DNA of 64,000 nucleotides. Origin: Hordeum vulgare subsp. vulgare (taxonomy: Eukaryota; Streptophyta; Magnoliopsida; Poales; Poaceae). The stretch spans positions 399,541,993-399,605,992 of the forward strand of contig NC_058520.1 of assembly GCF_904849725.1 (NCBI RefSeq), written 5' to 3'. The notes under the pieces are model-generated. The model worked only from the letters and a program-made list of their open reading frames with translations. It was not told the origin of the DNA and did no database searches. Every line of letters begins with the position of its first letter. The stretch's first letter is position 1. Of this stretch, positions 1 through 9,679 are shown piece after piece. The position numbers and the translations under genes were made by a program.

Positions 1-1355
1 ACCTTTTTCAGAGAAGAATATTAAACGGAGTCCAAACGGAATAAAACCCGTGGAATGATTTTTTCCATAACAGAAGATACGAAGGGGACTTGAGAACCAA
101 GGCAAAGGACCTCGGGGGAGGTCACAAGCCCCCTAGCCGCAGCCTGGGGGGCGCCTAGCAGGCTTGTGGGCCCCCCATGACTCCTTTGCCCTACCTCTTT
201 CGCCTATAAATTCTATAAAATACAAAACCACCGGAGAGAGCCACGGAAATACTTTTCGCCGCCGCAAGCTTCTGTCTCCGCAAGATCCCATCTGGGGTCC
301 ATTCTGGTGCCCTGCCGAAGGGGGATTCAGACACGGAGGGCTTCTTAATCAACACCATTGCCTCTCCGATGATGCGTGAGTAGTTCACAACAGAACTTTG
401 GGTCCATAGCTAGTAGCTAGATGGCTTCTTCTCTCTCTTGGATCTTCAATACAAAGTTCTCCATGATCTTCATGGAGATCTATCCGATGTAATCTTCTTT
501 TGCAGTGTGTTTGTCGAGATCCGATGAATTGTGGATTTATGATCAGATTATCTATGAATATTATTTGAGTCTCCTCTGATCTCTTATATGCATGATTTCG
601 TATCCTTGTAATTCTCTTTGAGTTGTGGGTTTCGTTTGTCCAACTTGATCTATTATTCTTGCAATGGGAGAAGTGCTTGATTTTGGGTTCATACCGTGCG
701 GTGTCCTCATGTAGTGATAGAAGGGGTAGCGAGGCACGCATCGTGTTGTTGCCATCAAGGGTAAAAATATGGGGTTTATATCATATTGCATGAATCTATC
801 CCTCTTCATCATGTCATCTTGCCTAAGGCGTTACTCTGTTTGTTATGAACTCAATACTCTAGATGCGTGCTGGATAGCGGTCGATGTGTGGAGTAATAGT
901 AGTAGATGCAGAAAGTACCGGTCTACTTGTCTCGGATGTGATGCCTATATGTATGATCACTGCCTTAGATATCATCATGACTTTGCGCGATTCTATCAAT
1001 TGCTCGACAGTAATTCGTTCACCCATCGTAATACTTGCTATCATGAGAGAAGCCTCTGGTGCACACTATGGCCCCCGGGTCTACTTCACATCATATTTTC
1101 AGATCTACATAATTACTTTGTTGCAGTTTTCACCTTCAGATCTCACCTTGCAAATAACCGTGAAGGGATTGACAACCCCTTTATAGCGTTGGGTGCAAGT
1201 TTGTTTGTTTTTGCGCAGGTACATTGGTGCCTCATCTTGATACTCCTACTGGATTGATACCTTGGTTCTCAAACTGAGGGAAATACTTACTTCTACTGTG
1301 CTGCATCACCCTTTCCTCTTCAAGGGAAAAACCAACGCAAGCTCAAGAGGTAGCT
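1..1355 (+). repeat. LTR of the Athila-like element, 5' end outside window
   Basis: This stretch aligns closely with 5251-6611, so about 158 bases of the LTR lie left of the window. It ends GGTAGCT where the second copy ends GGTAGCA, just before the primer site. A TATA box at 205-212 is followed by a G/C-rich leader. Open frames inside it are LTR sequence, not genes. Confidence 0.88.
205..212 (+). promoter_or_regulatory. TATA box of LTR promoter
   Basis: TATAAATT lies in the LTR about 360 bases after its inferred start. It recurs at the same place in the other LTR copies (5458-5465 and 45184-45191), as expected for the U3 promoter. Confidence 0.6.
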
Positions 1356-1366
1356 AGAAGAATTTC

Positions 1367-1384
1367 TGGCGCCGTTGCCGGGGA
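1367..1384 (+). other. Primer binding site (tRNA-Asp type)
   Basis: TGGCGCCGTTGCCGGGGA follows the LTR after 11 bases. It is the classical Athila-lineage primer site, complementary to the 3' end of plant tRNA-Asp, and it fixes the plus-strand orientation. Confidence 0.85.
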
Positions 1385-1608
1385 GTATTCAAAGTGAAGC
1401 TTATCCAAGTAACTATCGCGAACTCATCTCTTGCATTTACATTATTTTCCTTTTTCCTCTCGTTTTCCTCTCCCCCACTTCTGAAAAAACAAAATTTACA
1501 AAAATATTTGCCTTTTCGTTCGCCCTTTCTTTCGCTTGCTTTCTGTTCACTTGTGTTTCCATGTGCCTTCTATTTGCTTGCATCTTCGCTTGCTAAAAAT
1601 GTATTGAT

Positions 1609-2337
1609 ATTGATCCTCATCCACTTGCTAATCTCTTTAAGAGATCCAATTTTGTTGAACCAATTCCTAGTGAGTTTTGTGCACTAGATTATCTTTTTGA
1701 AGTTTTGTTTGAGTTGCGTGAATCTGAAAATTGTGATGAAGAAATTTATGAAGTAATTCACGAGGGCCCCTTGAATGAAAAGCATGATTGCAATGGTTTC
1801 ACTATAAATAGTATTAATGACAATCATGCTCAAAATATGCAAAACTCTAAGCTTGGGGATGCTAGTTTTGCTATGTCCACTACTTGTTGCAATGATCATG
1901 ATTGGGGTGATGATTTTTCTTATGATCTTGAAAATTTGTTTAAGCCTCGTGATGAATATGATATTGATAATAATGTTTGCAATAAGATTGAAATATGGTT
2001 TGGAGAAGTCACGACTTTAGTTGATGATAATCCCACTATTTTTGAAGAGCCTCAACTTTGCGTGCATGTGGATTATTATGAGAGAGGAAAATATGGTTGT
2101 AGAAATTTTCATATCACTAAATCACCTCTCGTTATGTTGAGATTGCTATTATCTCTTTCTTCTTCCTTGCATATGGTAACTATTGGTTGTCTTGACAATT
2201 TGTTTTCCTATAAAATGCCTATGCATAGGAAGTATGTTAGACTTAGATCTGTTTTTCACATGTTTCATTATGCTCTCTTGCATATCTCAACTACTACTTT
2301 TTGTGTGAGCATCATTGAATTATCAATGCCTAGCTAA
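1609..2337 (+). pseudogene. Conserved ORF of unknown function in the non-autonomous element
   Basis: An open frame of about 243 codons lies downstream of the primer site, where gag would be expected. The second internal copy begins with ATG at 6864; here the equivalent codon is ATT, so the natural start is lost and the first remaining Met is at 1705. The protein is acidic in its N-terminal half (ESENCDEEIYEVIHEG). Its C-terminal half contains YYERGKYGCRN, a hydrophobic leucine-rich segment and MPMHRKYVRL. Compared with the other copies a short piece before YYERGKYGCRN is deleted. There is no CCHC knuckle or catalytic motif. A diverged homologue lies on the minus strand at 42390-43172, so the protein rather than chance has been conserved. 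The function is unknown; a degenerate Gag or a specific accessory protein are both possible. Confidence 0.6.
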
Positions 2338-3227
2338 GGGTGTTAAACAATAGCGCTTGTTGGGAGGCAACCCAATGAATTTATTTTTTCTTTTTGCTTT
2401 CTGTTTTGTTGTGTCCCCACCATCATAATTCTGTTATGATTGTGTTTTTTATGTTTCTTTTAGTGTTTGTGCCAAGTAGAACCTTTGTGATCAGTTTTGG
2501 TGATAGTTGTTTGATCAAATGAAAAAGACAGAAACTTTGTGCTCACGAACTTATTTTTAATTCCTATCCGGAAATAGATTTTGAGTTGATTCTTTTTGCT
2601 GCTGATTGATATGAAAATTGCCCTAATTTTCATAATTGTTCAGAATTTATGGGATAACAGAGGTATACGAAGTATACAGATTGCTACAGACTGGTCTGTT
2701 TTTGACAGATTCTGTTTTTGTTGTGTTGATTGCTTATTTTGATGAAATTATGGATAGTATCGGGGGTACTAGCCATGTAGAAGTGAGAATACAGTAATAT
2801 AACATCAATCTAAATAGAAATCAAGTTTACTACAGTACCTAAAGAGTGGTGGTTTGTTTTCTTATGCTAATGAAATCACGAGTTTCTATTTAAGTTTTGT
2901 GTTGTGAAGTTTTCAAGTTTTGGGTGATGTTCTCATGGACAATGGGATAAAGAGTGGAAAGAGCTTAAGCTTGGGGATGCCCAAGGCATCACAAGCCAAA
3001 TTCAAGGACACCAAAATCCTAAGCTTGGGGATGCCCCCGGAAGGCATCCCCTCTTTCGTCTTCAATCCATCGGTAACGTTACTTGGAGCTATATTTTTAT
3101 TCACCACATGATATGTGTTTTGCTTGGAGCGTCGTGTATTATAGGAGTCTTTTTTTGTCACAATCATCCTTGCTTCACACCTTTTTGAGAGGGGAATGCA
3201 CTCATCGTGAATTTGCTAGAATACTCA

Positions 3228-3410
3228 TTGAGCTTCACTTATATCTTTTGATTTAGGCAATTTAGCTCGCATGTGCTTCACTTATATCTTTTGAGCTAGA
3301 TAATTTTGCTATAGTGCTTCACTTAGATCTTTTTAGAGCACGACAGTGTCATATTTTGAAGAAATAAGAACTATCGATTTTCACTTATATCTTTTTGAGA
3401 GTGCTCTCTC
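3228..3410 (+). repeat. Degenerate tandem motif (CTTCACTTATATCTTTT)
   Basis: The core CTTCACTTATATCTTTT recurs four times at irregular 40-60 base spacing (near 3234, 3279, 3317 and 3378), usually followed by a GAGC-like end. The same motif in reverse complement is repeated at 11130-11390 of the minus-strand relative, so the array is older than either insertion. Confidence 0.7.
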
Positions 3411-5077
3411 TAAGTAACTTGGTAATTGGCGTGTGCTATGAAAGTAGTCCTAAAGATGATAGGCATCCAAAGAGGATATAATAAAAACTTCCATATTCAA
3501 GTGCATTGATTAGTAAGAGAAGTGTGATTCCTCACAATTAGTTTTGAGATATGGATGTGGTGATATTAGAGTTATGTTAGTAGGGTGTTGTGAATCTAGA
3601 AACACTTGTGTTGGAGTTAGTGATTCCCGTAGCATGCACGTATGGTGAACCGCTATGTTAGGAAGTCGGAGCATAATTGTTTTATTGATTTTCATCCTTT
3701 GTGTGGTGGTCGGGATCGCGCGATGGTTAAACACCTACCAACCCTTCCCCTAGGAGTATGCGTTTAGCACTCTGTTTTGATTACTAATAAAACTTTTGCA
3801 ATAAGTATATGTGTTCTTCATGAGTAATGTGAGTCCATGGTATAGATGAACTTTCACTTTTCACCATTGCTAGCCTCTGTAGTGCCGTGCAACTTTCGCC
3901 GATGCACAAACCCACCATATACCTTCCTCAAAACAGCCACCATACCTACCTATTATGGCATTTTCATAGCCATTCCGAGATATATTGCCATGCAACTCCC
4001 ACCGTTCCGTCTCATGACATGTGCCATAACTTTCATATTGCCATTGCATGATCGTAAGATAGCTAGCGAGATGATTCAACGTCATACACTAAGCTAGATC
4101 GTTGCACATCTCGGTACACTGCCGGAGGCATTTCCTATAGAGTCATCATTGCTCTAAGTATTGAGTTGTGCGTAAATAAAAGTGTGATGATCATCATTAT
4201 TAGAGCATTGTCCCATGTGAGGAAATAAAAAAAAGAGTCCAAAGATGCCCACCAAAAAAATGAAAAAAGAGGCCAAAGAGCCAAAACAAAAAAATGAGAG
4301 AAAAAGAGAGAAGGGACAATGCTACTATCTTTTTCCACACTTGTGCTTGAAAATAGCACCATGTTCTTCATGATAGAAAGTCTCTTGTTTTGACACTTCC
4401 ATATACTAGTGGGAATTTTCATTATATAACTTGGCTTGTATATTCCAATGATGGGCTTCCTCAAAATTGCCCTAGGTCTTCGTGAGCAAGCAAGTTGGGT
4501 GCACACCCACTAGTTTTGTTTTTGAGCTTTCACACACTTATAGCTCTAGTGCATCCGTTGCATGACAATCCCTACTCATTCACATTGATATCTATTGATG
4601 GGAATCTCCATAGTCCATTGATACGCCAAGTCAATGTGACCATCTCCTCCTTTTTGTCTCACAACCTCCACCACACTACATTCCACCTATAGTGCTATAT
4701 CCATGGCTCACGCTCATGTATTGCGTGAGAGTCAATTTTTTTTTGAGAAAGTAAGAGTGCGAAAACAATTACTTGGCCAATACCAGGGTTGTGCATGATT
4801 TAAATTCGTTGTGTGGGGATGATGGAGCATAGCCAGACTATATGATTTTGTAGGGATAACTTTCTTTGGCCTTGTTATTTCAAAAGTTCATGATCACTTT
4901 GCTAGTATGCTTGAAGTACTAGTGTTTTCATGTCAATAGTAAACTATTGTTTTGAATCTTACGGATCTGAACAATCATGCCACAAGAAAGAAGTCACAAA
5001 GGACAAATATGTTAGATAGCATTCCACATCAAAAATTCGGTTTTTATCACTTCCCTACTCGAGGACGAGCAGGAGTT

Positions 5078-5092
5078 AAGCTTGGGGATGCT
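5078..5092 (+). other. Polypurine tract before LTR
   Basis: AAGCTTGGGGATGC stands immediately before the LTR start TGATACG at 5093, the position of the plus-strand primer. Identical 14-base copies also occur at 1849, 2967 and 3021 of the same element. Confidence 0.65.
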
Positions 5093-6611
5093 TGATACGT
5101 CTCCGACGTATCTATAATTTTTGATGGTTCCATGCTATTATCTTGTCAACTTTGGATGTTTTATATGCATGAATATGCTATTTTATATCTTTTTTGGGAC
5201 TAACCTATTAACTCAGTACCAAGTGCCAGTTTCTAATTTTTCCGTGTTTTTGACCTTTTTCAGAGAAGAATATTAAACGGAGTCCAAACGGAATAAAACC
5301 TGCGGAATGATTTTTTTCCATAACAGAAGATACGCACGGGACATGAGAACCAAGGCAAAGGACCTTGGGGGAGGTCACAAGCCCCCTAGCCGCAGCCTGG
5401 GGGGCGCCTAGCAGGCTTGTGGGCCCCCCGTGGCTCCTTTTCCCTACCTCTTTCACCTATAAATTCTCTAAAAATCCAAAACCACCGGAGAGAGCCACGA
5501 AAATACTTTTCCGCCACCGCAAGCTTCTGTCTCCGCAAGATCCCATCTGGGGACCGTTCTGGTGCTTTGCCGGAGGGGGATTCGGACACGGAGGGCTTCT
5601 TCATCAACACTATTGCCTCTCCGATGATGCGTGAGTAGTTCACCACAGACCTTCGGGTCCATAGCTAGTAGCTAGATGGCTTTTTTCTCTCTCTTGGATC
5701 TTCAATACAAAGTTCTCCATCATCTTCATGGAGATCTATCCGATGTAATCTTCTTTTGCGGTGTGTTTGTCGAGATCCGATGAATTGTGGATTTATGATC
5801 AGATTATCTATGAATATTATTTGAGTCTCCTCTGATCTCTTATATGCATGATTTCATATGCTTGTAATTCTCTTTGAGTTGTGGGTTTCGTTTGGCTAAC
5901 TTGATCTATAATTCTTGCAATGGGAGAAGTGCTTGGTTTTGGGTTCATACCATGCGGTGTCCTCACCTAGTGATAGAAGGGGTAGCGAGGCAAACATCGT
6001 GTTGTTGCCATCAAGGGTAAAAATATGGGGTTTATATCATATTGCATGAATCTATCCCTCTACATCATGTCATCTTGATTAAGGCGTTACTCTGTTTGTT
6101 ATGAACTCAATACACTAGATGCATGCTGGATAGCGGTCGATGTGTGGAGTAATAGTAGTAGATGCAGAGAGTATCGCTCTACTTGTCTCGGACGTGATGC
6201 CTATATGTATGATCATTGCCTTAGATATCATCATGACTTTGCGTGATTCTATCAATTGCTCGACAGTAATTCGTTCACCCACCGTAATACTTGCTATCAT
6301 GAGAGAAGCTTCTAGTGAACACTATGGCCCCCGGGTCTACTTCACATCATATTTTCAGATCTACACAATTACTTTGTTGCACTTTTCACCTTCAGATCTC
6401 ACCTTGCAAATAATCGTGAAGGGATTGACAACCCCTTTATAGCGTTGGGTGCAAGTTTGTTTGTTTTTGCGCAGGTACATTGGTGCCTCATCTTGATACT
6501 CCTATTGGATTGATACCTTGGTTCTCAAACTGAGGGAAATACTTACTTCTACTGTGTTGCATCACCCTTTCCTCTTCAAGGGAAAAACCAACGCAAGCTC
6601 AAGAGGTAGCA
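5093..6611 (+). repeat. Complete 1519-bp LTR of the Athila-like element
   Basis: It starts TGATACG after the polypurine tract and ends GGTAGCA before the second primer site. It serves both as 3' LTR of the left internal region and as 5' LTR of the right one. It is close to 1-1355 and to the solo LTR at 44827-46333. Confidence 0.88.
5458..5465 (+). promoter_or_regulatory. TATA box of LTR promoter
   Basis: TATAAATT at 5458-5465 matches the copy at 205-212 and precedes the same leader sequence. Confidence 0.6.
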
Positions 6612-6622
6612 AGAAGAATTTC

Positions 6623-6640
6623 TGGCGCCGTTGCCGGGGA
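6623..6640 (+). other. Primer binding site (tRNA-Asp type), second copy
   Basis: TGGCGCCGTTGCCGGGGA occurs 11 bases after the shared central LTR. It shows that the sequence to the right is a genuine second 5' internal region rather than flanking DNA. Confidence 0.85.
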
Positions 6641-6863
6641 GTATTCAAAATGAAGGTTATCCAAGTAACTATCGAAAACTCATCTCTTGCATTTACATTA
6701 TTTGCCTTTTGCCTCTCGTTTTCCTCTCCCCCACTTCTGAAAAAACAAAATTTACAAAATATTTGCCAGTTCGTTCGCCTTTTCGTTCACTTGCTTTCTG
6801 TTCTCTTGTGTTGCCATGTGCCTTCTATTTGCTTGCATCTTCACTTGCTAAAAATCTATTGAT

Positions 6864-7653
6864 ATGGATCCTCATCCACTTGCTAATCTCTTTAAGAGAT
6901 CCAATTATGTTGAGCCAATTGCTAGTGAGTTTTGTGCACTAGATTATCTTTATGAAGTTTTGCTTGAGATGCGTGAGTCTGAAAATTGTGATGAAGAAAT
7001 TTATGAAGTGATTCACGAGGGCTCCTTGAATGAAAAGCATGATTGCAATGGTTTCACTATGAATTCTATTAATGACAATCATGCTAAAAATATGCAAAAC
7101 TGTAAGGTTGGGGATGCTAGTTTTGCTATGTCCACTACTTGTTGCAATGATCATGATTGGGGTGATGATTTTTCTTCGATCTTGAAAATTTGTTTAAGCC
7201 TCATGATGAATATGATATTGATAATAATGTTTGCAATAAGATTGAAAGTGGGTTTGGAGAAGTCATGACTTTAGTTGATGATAATCCCACTATTTTTGAA
7301 GAGCGTCAACTTTGCATGCATGTGGATCATGAAAAAAATCCCTATGTGATAGTTATATTGTTTAATTTGAATATGATCCCACATGTAATTATTATGAGAG
7401 AGGAAAATATGGTTGTAGAAATTTTCATATCACTAAATCACCTCTCGTTATGTTGAGATTGCTATTGTTTCTTTCTTCTTCCTTGCATATGGTAACTATT
7501 GGTTGTCTTGACAATTTGTTTTCCTATAAAATGCCTATGCATAGGAAGTATGTTAGACTTAGATATGTTTGTCACATGTTTCATGATGCTCTTTTGCATA
7601 TCTCAACTACTACTTTTTGTGTGAGCATCATTGAATTATCAATGCCTAGCTAA
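6864..7653 (+). pseudogene. Second copy of the conserved unknown ORF, frameshifted
   Basis: This is the counterpart of 1609-2337, and it keeps the natural start (ATG at 6864, beginning MDPHPLANLFKRSNYVEP). A small indel near 7175 breaks the frame after WGDDFSS, and the rest continues in other frames (7190-7456, then 7450-7653, ending STTTFCVSIIELSMPS). It retains the HEKNPYVIV region that is deleted in the first copy. The full-length protein would be roughly 260 residues. No known domain is recognised. The sequence after 7675 belongs to a different, more diverged element. Confidence 0.6.
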
Positions 7654-7675
7654 GGGCGTTAAACAATCTTCGCAT

Positions 7676-8016
7676 GCGAGTAGTACTTTGATTTGTGATA
7701 AAACTAATAAAATTTTGCAATACTTATATGAGTTATTTATGAATAATGTGATACCATGGACATACGCAATCTCACCTCCTCATATTTGCTAGCCTCTTCA
7801 GTACCGTGCATTGCCCATTCTCACCTCGAGGATTGGTGCAGCTTTTGCCGGTGCATCCAAACCCCGTCACATGATACGCTCTAGTGCACATAAGCGTCAT
7901 TATATCTTCCTCAAAACAGCTACCATACCTACACATCATGTCATTTCCATAGCCATTCCAAGATATATTGCCATGCAAATTTCATCGTCACTTCACATGA
8001 CTAGTTTTTTCATCAT
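7676..8016 (+). mobile_element. Left fragment of an older Athila-like element
   Basis: Similarity to the element at 3775-4010 continues here but is much weaker than in 6612-7675, so the identity level drops sharply at about 7675. The fragment ends with ATCAT (8012-8016). The same five bases reappear at 46575, followed by the continuation of this element. Nothing codes here. Confidence 0.6.
8012..8016. repeat. Target-site duplication ATCAT, left copy
   Basis: ATCAT at 8012-8016 abuts the outer end of the minus-strand LTR (8017). The matching ATCAT is at 46575-46579 beyond the other LTR. A 5-bp duplication is standard for LTR-retrotransposon integration. Confidence 0.65.
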
Positions 8017-9679
8017 CAATGTCTACTACCCAACTTGTTCTTGTAGACTCGTGTTGGGCCTCCAAGCATAGAGTTTTGTAGGACAGTAGCAAATTTCCCT
8101 CAAGTGGATGACCTAAGGTTTATCAATCCGTGGGAGGCGTAGGATTAAGATGGGCTCTCTCAAGCAACCCTGCAACCAAATAATAAAAAGTCTCTTGTGT
8201 CCCCAACACACCAAATACAATGGTAAATTTTACAGTGCACTAGTTTAGCGAAGAGATGGTGATACAAGTGTAGTAGTGATAGTAGATATTGATTTTTGTA
8301 ATAGCAACAATAAAAACAGCAAGGTAGCAAGTAACAAAAGTGAGCATAAACGGTATTGCATTCTTGGAAATGAGGCCAAGGGTCCGTACTTTCGCTAGTG
8401 CAATCTCTCAACAATGTTGATATAATTGGATCACATACCAATCCCTCAACGTGCGATGAAGAATCACTCGAGAGTTCCTATCTAGTGGAGCACATAAGAA
8501 GAAATTGTTTGTAGGGTACGAAACCACTACAAAGTTATCCTTTTGGATCAATATGTCCAAGAGTTCATACTAAGATAACAAGTTATCCTCCCCGATCGAT
8601 CTATCAAAGAGTGTGTACTAAAATAACACCATTGATACATATCAATCAACCCTAATGACACCTAGATACTCCAATGTCACCTCAAGTATCCATGAGCTGA
8701 TTATACGACATGCATCAAACAATTTCAGATTCTTCATATTCAACCCAACACAAAGAACTTCAAGGAGCACACCAATATTTGTATCGCAGAATGTAGTATC
8801 AAAACATGCAATCAACCCCTATGCCTAGATCCTCAAGGTCACCGGAATCCGCAAGTTGATGCCACAACATATATCAAGTGAATCACTTGAATAACCCAAT
8901 GTCACTATGGGTATCCGCATGCAAGAAATATATCATGTTCTCTCGAACTTGAATATTCAATCCAACATAAGGAGATCTTAAAGTGAAAGATTCAATTCAT
9001 CACAACAATAGCATGGGACAAACACCATATGATCCAACTATATTAACAAGGCCCGTGATATATCAAGATCATGACATCTCAAGAAAAGAAGAGAAAGAGA
9101 GATATTAAACACGTAGCTAGTGGTACAAACCCTCAGCCCCGAGGATGGACTACTCCCTCCTCGTCATGGTCTCCACCGGGATGATGAAGATGGCCGCTAG
9201 AGATGATCTCCCCTCCGACAGGGTGCCGGAACGGGACCCCGATTGGTTTTTCGTGGCTATAGAGGCTTGCGGTGGCGGAACTTCTATTCTAGGGTTATTT
9301 CTAGAGGTTTCTATATTTATAGGATTTTTGGGCGTTGGAATCACGCCAAGATGGGCCATGAGGTGCCCACTAGATACCAGGTCGTGCTAGGGGGATGGTG
9401 CGCCCTGGTGTCTAGTGGGCACAAACCCCCCTCTGGTGGTTCTTCGCTCTAGTATTTCTCTTCTCTTCAAAAAAATCCTGAAAAAGTTTCATCCAATTCT
9501 GAGAGCTTTTATTTGTGCACAAAAAACAACACCCCGGTAGTTCTGCTGAAAACAACGTCAGTCCGGGTTAGTTCTAAATAAATCATATAAAGTGCAGCAA
9601 AATCATATAAAAGTGTTGTAAACATAGGCAAACATGGCATGAATACTTCATAAATTATCAATACGTTGGAGACGTATAA
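8017..9679 (-). repeat. 3' LTR of minus-strand Athila-like element
   Basis: About 1663 bp, closely similar to 43391-46574 once the nested solo LTR is removed. On the minus strand it starts TTATACGTCTCC (TG mutated to TT) and its last two bases read TG instead of CA. The open frame at 9145-9390 lies inside the LTR leader and is not a gene. Confidence 0.8.
9312..9323 (-). promoter_or_regulatory. TATA box of the minus-strand LTR
   Basis: On the minus strand this reads CCTATAAATATA and is followed by a leader similar to that of the plus-strand LTRs. The equivalent place in the right LTR (near 44690) has lost the box. Confidence 0.5.

Larger units (their letters stand above)
2338..5092 (+). other. 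Non-coding internal region of the Athila-like element
   Basis: About 2.75 kb with no credible gene lies between the short ORF and the 3' polypurine tract. It holds copies of the polypurine-like motif AAGCTTGGGGATGC at 2967-2980 and 3021-3034 (another is inside the ORF at 1849-1862), a degenerate tandem repeat at 3228-3410, and A/T-rich sequence. Reverse-complement relatives are found at 9680-12005 and 40304-43390, and a plus-strand relative at 46580-47620. No part resembles polymerase sequence. Confidence 0.75.
1..7675 (+). mobile_element. Athila-like non-autonomous LTR retrotransposon, LTR-internal-LTR-internal
   Basis: Two copies of one LTR (1-1355, truncated by the window edge, and 5093-6611) are each followed by a tRNA-Asp-type primer site and the same internal sequence. 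The first internal region (1356-5092) ends in a polypurine tract. The second (6612-7675) stops abruptly where a more diverged relative starts. No gag, protease, RT or integrase motif is visible in either, so this is a LARD-like derivative of an Athila-type gypsy element. The Triticeae groups of this style (Sabrina, WHAM, Sumaya) are the likely relatives, but I did not assign a name. The shared central LTR suggests unequal recombination between two copies rather than two insertions. Confidence 0.8.

Noticed and set aside
9145..9452. ORFs on both strands in the left minus-strand LTR
   Set aside because: They fall in the LTR leader and overlap each other; the sister LTR breaks them.
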